Of a DNA stretch of 64,000 bases, positions 56,839-64,000 are shown one piece after another. The first letter of the stretch is position 1; each line of letters starts with the position of its first letter. The position numbers and the translations under genes are program-made. The notes under the pieces were generated by a model. That model had not been told where the DNA came from, ran no database searches, and saw only the letters and a program-made list of their open reading frames with translations. Where the stretch lies: the NCBI RefSeq assembly GCF_028890115.1, contig NZ_JARCJD010000011.1:1-64000 (forward strand). Direction: 5' to 3'. The DNA comes from Phaeobacter sp. QD34_24 (GTDB lineage Bacteria > Pseudomonadota > Alphaproteobacteria > Rhodobacterales > Rhodobacteraceae).

Positions 56839-57437
56839 GCGTTTTTGCCTTCTACCTCTTCGCCATCAGCGCCATCACCGGCGGGCTGTTCACCGTGATC
56901 AGCCGTCAGCCGGTGCATTCTGTGCTGTGGCTGATCCTGGCCTTCATTTCCTCGGCCGGGCTGTTCGTGCTTCTGGGGGCGGAATTCGTCGCCATGCTGC
57001 TGGTCATCGTCTACGTGGGGGCGGTCGCGGTTCTGTTCCTCTTCGTGGTGATGATGCTGGATGTGGACTTTGCCGAGCTGAAGGCCGAGATGGCCCGCTA
57101 CATGCCGGTCGCCTTGCTGATCGGGCTTGTGATCCTGATGCAGCTGGTCATGGCCTATGGCACCTGGGTCAGCGCGCCGCTGGCATCCGACCTGATCGCG
57201 CAGCCGGTCCCGGCAGACAAGCACAACACCGAGGCGCTTGGCCTCATCATCTATGACCAATACTTCCTTCTGTTCCAGCTGGCGGGTCTGATCCTGCTGG
57301 TCGCCATGATCGGCGCCATCGTGCTGACCCTGCGCCACCGCAAGGACGTCAAGCGCCAGGACATCGTCGCCCAGATGATGCGCGACCCGGCCAAGGCGAT
57401 GGAACTCAAGGACGTAAAACCGGGGCAGGGGCTGTAA
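56835..57437 (+). CDS. nuoJ: NADH-quinone oxidoreductase subunit J (ND6)
   Basis: The 200-residue membrane subunit has five helices. The conserved [20 protein letters not shown] segment (about 56-75) contains the pi-bulge helix of ND6. The start overlaps the end of the CMD-like gene by 4 bp (ATGA). The C-terminal tail (about 160-200) is hydrophilic and somewhat extended. nuoK follows 4 bp later. Confidence 0.96.
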   Translation: MSVFAFYLFAISAITGGLFTVISRQPVHSVLWLILAFISSAGLFVLLGAEFVAMLLVIVYVGAVAVLFLFVVMMLDVDFAELKAEMARYMPVALLIGLVILMQLVMAYGTWVSAPLASDLIAQPVPADKHNTEALGLIIYDQYFLLFQLAGLILLVAMIGAIVLTLRHRKDVKRQDIVAQMMRDPAKAMELKDVKPGQGL

Positions 57438-57441
57438 GGCG

Positions 57442-57747
57442 ATGATCGGACTTGAACACTATCTCACCGTTGCGGCGACGCTGTTCGTCATTGGCATCTT
57501 TGGCCTGTTCCTGAACCGCAAGAACGTGATCATCCTCTTGATGAGCATCGAGTTGATGCTCTTGGCGGTGAACATCAACCTTGTGGCCTTCTCCAGCTTC
57601 CTGGGCGATCTGGTGGGGCAGGTCTTTACCCTGTTCGTGCTGACCGTGGCCGCCGCCGAGGCCGCCATCGGCCTTGCGATCCTGGTTTGCTTCTTCCGTA
57701 ACCGCGGCACCATCGCCGTCGAAGATATCAACGTGATGAAGGGCTAA
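57442..57747 (+). CDS. nuoK: NADH-quinone oxidoreductase subunit K (ND4L)
   Basis: The 101-residue subunit has three membrane helices and the two conserved membrane glutamates (Glu in [12 protein letters not shown] near 36 and in [11 protein letters not shown] near 72) of the proton path. AAGGCG precedes the ATG. nuoL follows 6 bp later. Length is standard. Confidence 0.97.
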   Translation: MIGLEHYLTVAATLFVIGIFGLFLNRKNVIILLMSIELMLLAVNINLVAFSSFLGDLVGQVFTLFVLTVAAAEAAIGLAILVCFFRNRGTIAVEDINVMKG

Positions 57748-57753
57748 AGCGTC

Positions 57754-59844
57754 ATGGAAACCATCCTTCTCTTTGCCCCTCTGGTCGGGGCAGTGATCTG
57801 CGGCTTTGGCTGGAAGTTCATCGGCGAAAAGGCGGCGATGATCACGGCCACGGGGCTGCTGTTCCTCTCTGCCGTGCTGTCCTGGACCGTCTTCCTGACC
57901 TTCGATGGCACCACCCAGAACATCGAGATCCTGCGCTGGATCGAGAGCGGTTCGCTCTCGACCTCCTGGGGGATCCGGCTGGACCGTCTGACCGCGATCA
58001 TGCTGATCGTTGTGACCACGGTCTCGAGCCTCGTGCATCTCTACTCCTTTGGCTACATGGCGCATGACCCGCAGTGGAAAGACGGCGAAAGCTACAAGCC
58101 GCGCTTCTTTGCCTACCTGTCCTTCTTCACCTTTGCGATGCTGATGCTGGTGACCTCGGACAACCTAGTGCAGATGTTCTTTGGCTGGGAAGGCGTGGGC
58201 GTTGCCTCTTACCTGCTGATCGGGTTCTACTACCGCAAGCCCTCGGCCAATGCGGCGGCGATGAAGGCCTTTATCGTCAACCGTGTCGGTGACTTCGGCT
58301 TTGCGCTGGGTATCTTTGGCCTGTTCCTCTTGACCGACAGCATCAGCTTCAACGACATCTTCGCGGCCACGCCCGAGATTGCCGAAACCCAGCTGAGCTT
58401 CCTCTGGGGCGAATGGAATGCGGCGAACCTTCTGGCGGTGTTGCTGTTCATCGGCGCCATGGGTAAATCGGCGCAGCTGATCCTGCACACCTGGCTGCCG
58501 GACGCGATGGAAGGCCCGACCCCTGTGTCGGCGCTGATCCACGCCGCAACCATGGTGACCGCCGGCGTCTTCCTGGTCTGCCGCATGTCGCCGCTGATGG
58601 AGGTTGCACCGCAAGCGACCATGTTCATCACGGTGCTGGGCGCCACGACAGCCTTCTTTGCCGCGACCGTGGGCCTGGTTCAGACCGACATCAAGCGCGT
58701 CATCGCCTATTCCACCTGTTCGCAGCTTGGTTACATGTTCGTGGCTGCTGGTGTCGGCATGTATTCGGCGGCAATGTTCCACCTGTTCACCCACGCCTTC
58801 TTCAAGGCGATGCTGTTCCTTGGCGCGGGCTCCGTGATCCACGCGATGCACCACGAGCAGGACATGATGAACTACGGTGGTCTGCGCAAGAAGATCCCCT
58901 ATACCTTTGCGGCGATGATGATCGGCACGCTGGCCATCACCGGTGTTGGTATTCCGCTCACCCACTTCGGCTTTGCCGGTTTCCTCTCCAAGGACGCAAT
59001 CATCGAAAGCGCCTATGCGGGCGGATCGTCCTACGGCTTCTGGCTCTTGGTCGTGGCTGCCGCGATGACCTCGTTCTACTCGTGGCGCCTGATCTTCCTG
59101 ACCTTCTACGGCAAGCCGCGCGGCGATAAGCACACCCATGATCACGCGCATGAAAGCCCGATGGTCATGCTGATCCCGCTGGGCGTTCTGGCACTCGGTG
59201 CGGTCTTCTCCGGCATGATCTGGTACAACAGCTTCTTTGGTCACACCGACACGGTGGGCAAGTTCTACGGCATTCCCTACGCCGAGGCTGAGGCCGGAGG
59301 TCACGGCGAAGAAGCTGCGCATGGTGAGGCGAAGGACGATCACGGCGAAGTTGCCAAGGGTGAACATCATTATGTCTTCACCGGCAAGCCGGGCGAGGGG
59401 GCGCTGTACATCGCGCCGGACAACACCGTACTGGACGATGCCCATGCCGCTCCGAAATGGGTGAAGGTGTCGCCGTTCATCGCCATGCTGGGCGGTCTGA
59501 TCATGGCGCTGTGGTTCTACATCTGGAACCCCTCGCTGCCCGCACGCCTGGCAGAGAACCAGCGCCCCTTGTATCTGTTCCTCAAGAACAAGTGGTACTT
59601 TGACGAGCTCTATGATGCGATCTTTGTCAAACCGGCCATTGCGATCGGTCGCTTCTTCTGGCGCAAGGGCGACGGCAAGACGATCGACGGTTTCCTGAAC
59701 GGTGTGGCCATGGGCATCGTGCCCTTCTTCACCCGTCTCGCTGGCCGGGCCCAGTCCGGCTTCATCTTTACCTATGCCTTCTGGATGGTGCTGGGCATTG
59801 CCGCCCTTGTCACCTGGATGTCGATCGGCGGAGGAGCGCACTGA
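57754..59844 (+). CDS. nuoL: NADH-quinone oxidoreductase subunit L (ND5)
   Basis: The 696-residue antiporter-like subunit includes the long lateral helix at its C-terminus. Key residues are in the [20 protein letters not shown] segment near 145-164 and [27 protein letters not shown] near 245-271. Two polar loops are rich in His and acidic residues: KHTHDHAHE near 459-467 and the [11 protein letters not shown]...GEHH stretch near 513-540. These may bind metal or simply be flexible. The stop overlaps the nuoM start (TGATG). Confidence 0.96.
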   Translation: METILLFAPLVGAVICGFGWKFIGEKAAMITATGLLFLSAVLSWTVFLTFDGTTQNIEILRWIESGSLSTSWGIRLDRLTAIMLIVVTTVSSLVHLYSFGYMAHDPQWKDGESYKPRFFAYLSFFTFAMLMLVTSDNLVQMFFGWEGVGVASYLLIGFYYRKPSANAAAMKAFIVNRVGDFGFALGIFGLFLLTDSISFNDIFAATPEIAETQLSFLWGEWNAANLLAVLLFIGAMGKSAQLILHTWLPDAMEGPTPVSALIHAATMVTAGVFLVCRMSPLMEVAPQATMFITVLGATTAFFAATVGLVQTDIKRVIAYSTCSQLGYMFVAAGVGMYSAAMFHLFTHAFFKAMLFLGAGSVIHAMHHEQDMMNYGGLRKKIPYTFAAMMIGTLAITGVGIPLTHFGFAGFLSKDAIIESAYAGGSSYGFWLLVVAAAMTSFYSWRLIFLTFYGKPRGDKHTHDHAHESPMVMLIPLGVLALGAVFSGMIWYNSFFGHTDTVGKFYGIPYAEAEAGGHGEEAAHGEAKDDHGEVAKGEHHYVFTGKPGEGALYIAPDNTVLDDAHAAPKWVKVSPFIAMLGGLIMALWFYIWNPSLPARLAENQRPLYLFLKNKWYFDELYDAIFVKPAIAIGRFFWRKGDGKTIDGFLNGVAMGIVPFFTRLAGRAQSGFIFTYAFWMVLGIAALVTWMSIGGGAH

Positions 59845-61391
59845 TGGACAACATCCTTTCTATTGTCACCTTTATCCCGGCTTTTGCGGCGGGCCTGATG
59901 GCCCTGCTGCTCCGGGGAGAGGATGCTGCGGCACAACGCAACGCCAAATGGATCGCGCTCCTGGCGACCTCGATCACCTTCCTGGTGTCGCTGGCGATCT
60001 ACCTGGACTTCGACCCTGCCAATACGGGCTTTCAGTTCGTGGAAGAGGCCGAGTGGATCTTTGGCCTGAAGTACAAGATGGGCGTCGATGGCATTTCGGT
60101 GCTGTTCGTGATGCTCACCACCTTCGTGATGCCGCTGACCATCCTGGCCAGCTGGAACGTGACCACCCGGGTCAAGGAATACATGGTGGCCTTCCTGCTG
60201 CTTGAGACCCTGATGCTGGGTGTCTTCATGGCGCTGGATCTGGTGCTCTTCTACCTGTTCTTCGAGGCGGGCCTCATTCCGATGTTCCTGATCATCGGCA
60301 TCTGGGGTGGCAAGGAGCGGATCTACGCCTCCTTCAAGTTCTTCCTCTATACCTTCTTCGGCTCGGTGCTGATGCTGGTGGCCATGGTGGCGATGTACGC
60401 CGATGCGGGCACCACCGATATCGAGACCCTGCTGACGCACAGCTTCTCGGCTGCAAGCTTTGATGTTCTGGGCGTCCATATCGTTGGCGGCATGCAGACG
60501 CTGATGTTCCTGGCGTTCTTCGCCTCCTTTGCGGTGAAGATGCCGATGTGGCCGGTGCACACCTGGCTGCCCGACGCGCACGTGCAGGCGCCGACGGCTG
60601 GGTCTGTCGTGCTGGCGGCGATCCTCCTGAAGATGGGCGGTTACGGCTTCCTGCGCTTCTCCTTGCCGATGTTCCCGGTGGGTGCGGATGTGATGACTGA
60701 CCTGATCCTCTGGATGTCGGCCATCGCGGTTGTCTACACCTCGCTGGTGGCGATGGTGCAGGAGGACATGAAGAAGCTGATCGCCTATTCGTCCGTCGCG
60801 CATATGGGCTTTGTCACCATGGGCATCTTTGCGGCCAACCAGCAGGGCATTGACGGCGCGATCTTCCAGATGCTGAGCCACGGCTTCATCTCGGCCGCAT
60901 TGTTCCTGTGCGTGGGCGTCATCTATGACCGTATGCACACCCGCGACATCGACGCCTATGGCGGCCTTGTGATCCGCATGCCGGCTTACGCGCTGGTCTT
61001 CATGTTCTTCACCATGGGCAACGTGGGCCTGCCGGGCACCTCGGGCTTTGTCGGTGAATTCCTGACCCTGATGGGCACCTTCCAGAAAAACACCTGGGTG
61101 GCGGCTGTCGCCGCAACCGGGGTGATCTTCTCGGCTGGTTATGCGCTGTGGCTTTTTCGCCGCGTGGTCTTTGGTGATCTGATCAAGGAAAGCCTCAAGA
61201 CCATCAAGGACATGGACGCCCGCGAGCGGTTCATCTTTGCGCCGCTGGTGGTGATGACCATTCTGCTGGGCGTCTACCCGTCGCTTGTCACCGATATCAT
61301 CGGCCCGTCCACCGAGGCGCTGATCTCGAACTTCAACCAATCTCTGGCCGCCGCTGACACCGCGTCTGCGACCCAGATTGCTTCGCACTAA
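59844..61391 (+). CDS. nuoM: NADH-quinone oxidoreductase subunit M (ND4)
   Basis: The 515-residue proton-pumping subunit has fourteen membrane helices. The conserved glutamate is in [22 protein letters not shown] near 135-156, and the [30 protein letters not shown] block near 239-268 holds the key lysine. The start overlaps nuoL by one base. nuoN follows 14 bp later. Confidence 0.97.
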   Translation: MDNILSIVTFIPAFAAGLMALLLRGEDAAAQRNAKWIALLATSITFLVSLAIYLDFDPANTGFQFVEEAEWIFGLKYKMGVDGISVLFVMLTTFVMPLTILASWNVTTRVKEYMVAFLLLETLMLGVFMALDLVLFYLFFEAGLIPMFLIIGIWGGKERIYASFKFFLYTFFGSVLMLVAMVAMYADAGTTDIETLLTHSFSAASFDVLGVHIVGGMQTLMFLAFFASFAVKMPMWPVHTWLPDAHVQAPTAGSVVLAAILLKMGGYGFLRFSLPMFPVGADVMTDLILWMSAIAVVYTSLVAMVQEDMKKLIAYSSVAHMGFVTMGIFAANQQGIDGAIFQMLSHGFISAALFLCVGVIYDRMHTRDIDAYGGLVIRMPAYALVFMFFTMGNVGLPGTSGFVGEFLTLMGTFQKNTWVAAVAATGVIFSAGYALWLFRRVVFGDLIKESLKTIKDMDARERFIFAPLVVMTILLGVYPSLVTDIIGPSTEALISNFNQSLAAADTASATQIASH

Positions 61392-61405
61392 GGGAGCCAA
61401 GGCAG

Positions 61406-62845
61406 ATGATCCAAGCTGATCTCTCCATCGTCCTGCCAGAGATTGTTCTGGCGCTTTACGCAATGGTTGCGCTGCTGGCCGCGGTCTATACCGGCAAGGA
61501 CAAGCTGGCTTCGACGCTGGTCTGGGTCACCGGCGGTCTGATGGTCGCGCTGGCGGTCTGGATCGCCACCGGCGGTAACGGCAGCCAAGAGGCATTCGGC
61601 GGCATGTTCGTCGACGACGGTTTCTCGCGCTTTGCCAAGGTGGTGATCCTGGTGGCCGCCGCTGCCGTGATGATCATGGGGCAGGACTACATGTCGCGCC
61701 GCGGCATGCTGCCCTTCGAATACCCCATCCTGATCGCGCTTTCCGCGGTCGGCATGATGGTCATGGTCTCCGCTGGCGATCTGATGGCGCTCTACATGGG
61801 GCTCGAGCTGCAGTCGCTGGCGCTTTACGTGGTTGCCTCCCTGCGTCGTGACAGCGTGAAATCCACCGAAGCCGGCCTCAAGTATTTCGTGCTCGGCGCG
61901 CTCTCCTCGGGTCTGCTCTTGTATGGTGCATCGCTGGTCTATGGCTTTGCCGGAACCACCAAGTTCGCGGGCATCATCCAGGTCGCGGAACATGGCCACA
62001 TGTCGCTGGGCATGCTCTTTGGCCTCGTCTTCCTGATCTCGGGCATGGCCTTCAAGGTCTCTGCCGTGCCCTTTCATATGTGGACGCCGGATGTCTACGA
62101 AGGCTCCCCCACGCCGGTCACCGCCTTCTTTGCCACCGCACCGAAAGTGGCTGCTATGGGGCTGTTTGCCCGCGTGCTGCATGACGCCTTTGGCGGCGCC
62201 ATTGTTGACTGGCAGCAGGTCATCGTCGTGTTGTCCGTGCTGTCGATGTTCCTGGGCGCTGTTGCGGCCATCGGTCAGCGTGACATCAAGCGCCTGATGG
62301 CTTTCTCGTCCATCGCGCATATGGGCTATGCGCTGATCGGCCTGGCCGCGGGCACCGAAGCGGGTGTTTCGGCGATGCTCGTGTACCTTGCGATCTACGT
62401 CACCATGAATGTCGGCACCTTCTCCTTCATCCTGATGCTGGAAAAGGACGGCAAGCCGGTCACCGATATCGACGCTCTGAACCAATTCGCATCGCGTGAG
62501 CCGGGCAAGGCGCTGGCGGTTCTGGTCCTGATGTTCTCGCTGGCTGGCGTTCCGCCGATGTTGGGCTTCTTTGCCAAGCTGGGCGTCTGGCAGGCGGGTG
62601 TGGATGCGGGCCTGATGGGGTTGGTCATTGCCTCCGCCGTGGCCTCGGTCATTGGTGCCTTCTACTACCTGCGGATCGTCTTCTACATGTACTTCGGCGC
62701 CTCCGAGGGAGAGGTCGAGGCCAAGGGGTCGCCGGTTCTGACCCTGGGGCTGATGGCGTCGGCTGCGCTGATGCTGATCGGGGTCGTCTATCAATTTGGC
62801 ATCGACGGGGCTGCTGCTGCGGCGGCTGCAACTCTTGTCAATTGA
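61406..62845 (+). CDS. nuoN: NADH-quinone oxidoreductase subunit N (ND2)
   Basis: The 479-residue subunit completes the set of antiporter-like subunits. Typical segments are [19 protein letters not shown] near 131-149 and [28 protein letters not shown] near 223-250, with the channel lysine. GGAGCCAAGG precedes the ATG. A strong hairpin 20 bp after the stop closes the operon. All 14 nuo subunits are present and intact. Confidence 0.97.
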   Translation: MIQADLSIVLPEIVLALYAMVALLAAVYTGKDKLASTLVWVTGGLMVALAVWIATGGNGSQEAFGGMFVDDGFSRFAKVVILVAAAAVMIMGQDYMSRRGMLPFEYPILIALSAVGMMVMVSAGDLMALYMGLELQSLALYVVASLRRDSVKSTEAGLKYFVLGALSSGLLLYGASLVYGFAGTTKFAGIIQVAEHGHMSLGMLFGLVFLISGMAFKVSAVPFHMWTPDVYEGSPTPVTAFFATAPKVAAMGLFARVLHDAFGGAIVDWQQVIVVLSVLSMFLGAVAAIGQRDIKRLMAFSSIAHMGYALIGLAAGTEAGVSAMLVYLAIYVTMNVGTFSFILMLEKDGKPVTDIDALNQFASREPGKALAVLVLMFSLAGVPPMLGFFAKLGVWQAGVDAGLMGLVIASAVASVIGAFYYLRIVFYMYFGASEGEVEAKGSPVLTLGLMASAALMLIGVVYQFGIDGAAAAAAATLVN

Positions 62846-62865
62846 TCAAGCAAAGTGACAAACAC

Positions 62866-62895
62866 AAAAGGCCCGGTCGCAGGACCGGGCCTTTT
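62866..62895 (+). terminator. Intrinsic terminator after nuoN
   Basis: A perfect 13-bp stem (62866-62878 with 62883-62895, 4-nt loop) ends in four Ts. The T-run is short, so some readthrough into birA, which starts 27 bp later, is likely. Confidence 0.8.
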
Positions 62896-62921
62896 GCGCA
62901 TTTGGACAAAGGGTGACAGCG

Positions 62922-63668
62922 ATGACCTGGCCAGTGGGATATGGCAAACGCGTGCTGGCCGAGGTGGACAGCACCCTGGACGAAGCCGCCCGGATTGCAG
63001 GCGAGTTGTCGGGCCCCGAGTGGATCCTGGCCCTGCGTCAGACCAAGGGGCGCGGGCGCCGGGGGCGGGACTGGAAGGATCCGAAAGGCAACTTTGCCGC
63101 CACGCTGGTGATGCGTCCCGAAGGCGCCGCCGATCAGGTGGCCCTGCGAAGTTTCGTGGCCTCTCTGGCGTTGTTCGATGCATGCGTCGCCTTGACGGGC
63201 CGCACCGATGGCTTGGCCCTGAAATGGCCCAACGATGTGCTGCTGAACGGTGGCAAGCTGGCGGGGATCCTCTTGGAAAGCGCAGGCCAGGGGAGCGGGG
63301 TCACCTATCTGTCGATCGGGATCGGGGTCAACTTGATGGAAACCCCGATGAAGGAATGGCTGGAGCCGGGTGCCGTCTGGCCGGTGTCGCTGCTCTCGGA
63401 AACCGGGATGCAGGTCGGCCCCGAGGATTTCCTCGAGGCCCTGGCAGAGGCCTATGCCCGCTATGAGCAGCAGTTCGTGACCTATGGGTTCGAGCCGATC
63501 CGCACCGCCTGGCTGGCCCGCGCGGCCAAGCTGGGGGAGGTCATCACCGCCCGCACCGCAACGTCGGAAACCGAGGGCACCTTTGAAACGGTGGACGCCC
63601 AGGGCAACCTTGTCCTAAACAGCGCCAAAGGCCGCGTCACCATTCCCGCCGCGGATGTCTATTTCTAG
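62922..63668 (+). CDS. birA: Biotin-[acetyl-CoA carboxylase] ligase
   Basis: BirA makes biotinyl-AMP and attaches biotin to carrier lysines such as that of MccA in this window and acetyl-CoA carboxylase. The 248-residue protein has the catalytic motif TKGRGRRGRDW near 41-51 and KWPNDVLLNGGKLAGILLE near 105-123. It lacks the N-terminal DNA-binding domain of E. coli BirA, so it is an enzyme only. AAAGGG lies 8 nt before the ATG at 62922; an in-frame GTG at 62913 is less likely. Confidence 0.93.
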   Translation: MTWPVGYGKRVLAEVDSTLDEAARIAGELSGPEWILALRQTKGRGRRGRDWKDPKGNFAATLVMRPEGAADQVALRSFVASLALFDACVALTGRTDGLALKWPNDVLLNGGKLAGILLESAGQGSGVTYLSIGIGVNLMETPMKEWLEPGAVWPVSLLSETGMQVGPEDFLEALAEAYARYEQQFVTYGFEPIRTAWLARAAKLGEVITARTATSETEGTFETVDAQGNLVLNSAKGRVTIPAADVYF

Positions 63669-63681
63669 GAAAGGCGTGCCC

Positions 63682-64000
63682 ATGCTTCTGGCCGTTGATT
63701 GTGGCAATACCAATACTGTCTTCTCGATCTGGGATGGGGAGCAGTTCATCGGCACCTGGCGCACGGCGACCGACTGGCGGCGCACGGCGGATCAGTATTT
63801 CGTCTGGCTCAACACGCTGATGCGGTTGCAGGGCATCGAGGCGGATATCACCGATATGATCGTTTCCTCGACCGTGCCGCGGGTGGTCTTCAACCTGCGT
63901 GTGCTGGGCGATCGCTATTTCAACACAAGGCCGCTGGTGGTCGGGAAACCCGATTGCCTCTTGCCGGTGGAAGTGCGGGTCGATGAAGGCACCGCTGTCG
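63682..64000 (+). CDS. coaX: Type III pantothenate kinase, start only (cut by the window edge)
   Basis: The 106 codons visible begin MLLAVDCGNTNTVFSIWDG, with the phosphate-binding DxGNTNT loop (6-12) of CoaX, and continue with a conserved IVSSTVPRV segment near 74. CoaX phosphorylates pantothenate in the first step of CoA synthesis. The ATG follows AGGAAAGG and lies 13 bp after birA, so the two are co-transcribed. The 3' part lies outside the window. Confidence 0.92.
   Translation, partial: MLLAVDCGNTNTVFSIWDGEQFIGTWRTATDWRRTADQYFVWLNTLMRLQGIEADITDMIVSSTVPRVVFNLRVLGDRYFNTRPLVVGKPDCLLPVEVRVDEGTAV

Overview
The window looks like a chromosomal segment of an alphaproteobacterium of the Rhodobacteraceae, most likely the marine Roseobacter group (Ruegeria/Phaeobacter-like). 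The reasons are high-GC coding sequence, a nuoA-N operon interrupted by the small genes typical of that family (DUF5337, DUF5333, a carboxymuconolactone-decarboxylase-like gene), an extended NuoE, birA and coaX directly after nuoN, and a leucine-degradation (liu) cluster. Genus and species are inferred from protein recognition, not from an alignment. Nearly all of it is core or lifestyle metabolism. I see no prophage, insertion sequence, CRISPR array, rRNA or tRNA.

Layout. 0-3.6 kb: isoquinoline-1-oxidoreductase-like molybdenum hydroxylase (iorA/iorB type) with a divergent TetR regulator and a perfect palindrome between them. 3.6-6.9 kb: kynurenine-pathway genes kynA and kynU plus an SDR oxidoreductase. 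7.0-8.7 kb: an exported metallo-beta-lactamase-fold protein with a degraded metal motif, and a small membrane methyltransferase. 8.7-14.3 kb: proton-translocating transhydrogenase pntAB, a DUF3422 membrane protein and a YeeE/YedE (thiosulfate-permease type) transporter. 14.5-25.6 kb: a dipeptide/oligopeptide ABC transporter in two divergent units (dppA-B-C-like on minus; a fused two-domain ATPase plus an ArgE-type deacetylase on plus), followed by three tandem M20-family amidohydrolases. This looks like a peptide or N-acyl-amino-acid uptake and hydrolysis locus.

25.6-36.5 kb: envelope and housekeeping genes: a glycosyltransferase, waaA and moaA; a lipoprotein; alkD-like, glmS and glmU; a phosphoglycolate-phosphatase-like HAD protein; and two glycan-related genes (DegT aminotransferase and KpsS/KpsC-like). 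36.8-45.6 kb: leucine/isovalerate catabolism (ivd, acyl-CoA ligase, mccB, mccA, HMG-CoA lyase, methylglutaconyl-CoA hydratase), interrupted by an oppositely oriented OmpW porin gene. 45.6-62.9 kb: the complete 14-subunit complex I operon with five non-subunit genes inside it. 62.9-64.0 kb: birA and the start of coaX, cut by the window edge.

The parts connect metabolically. Leucine and tryptophan catabolism and peptide hydrolysis feed reduced carriers to complex I, transhydrogenase links NADH to NADPH, and BirA would biotinylate MccA. The observations I rate highest are the accessory proteins in the nuo operon (three of them exported, each with exactly two cysteines in its mature part) and the MBL-fold protein that has lost its HxHxDH motif. 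Both are readings of the sequence; function is unproven.
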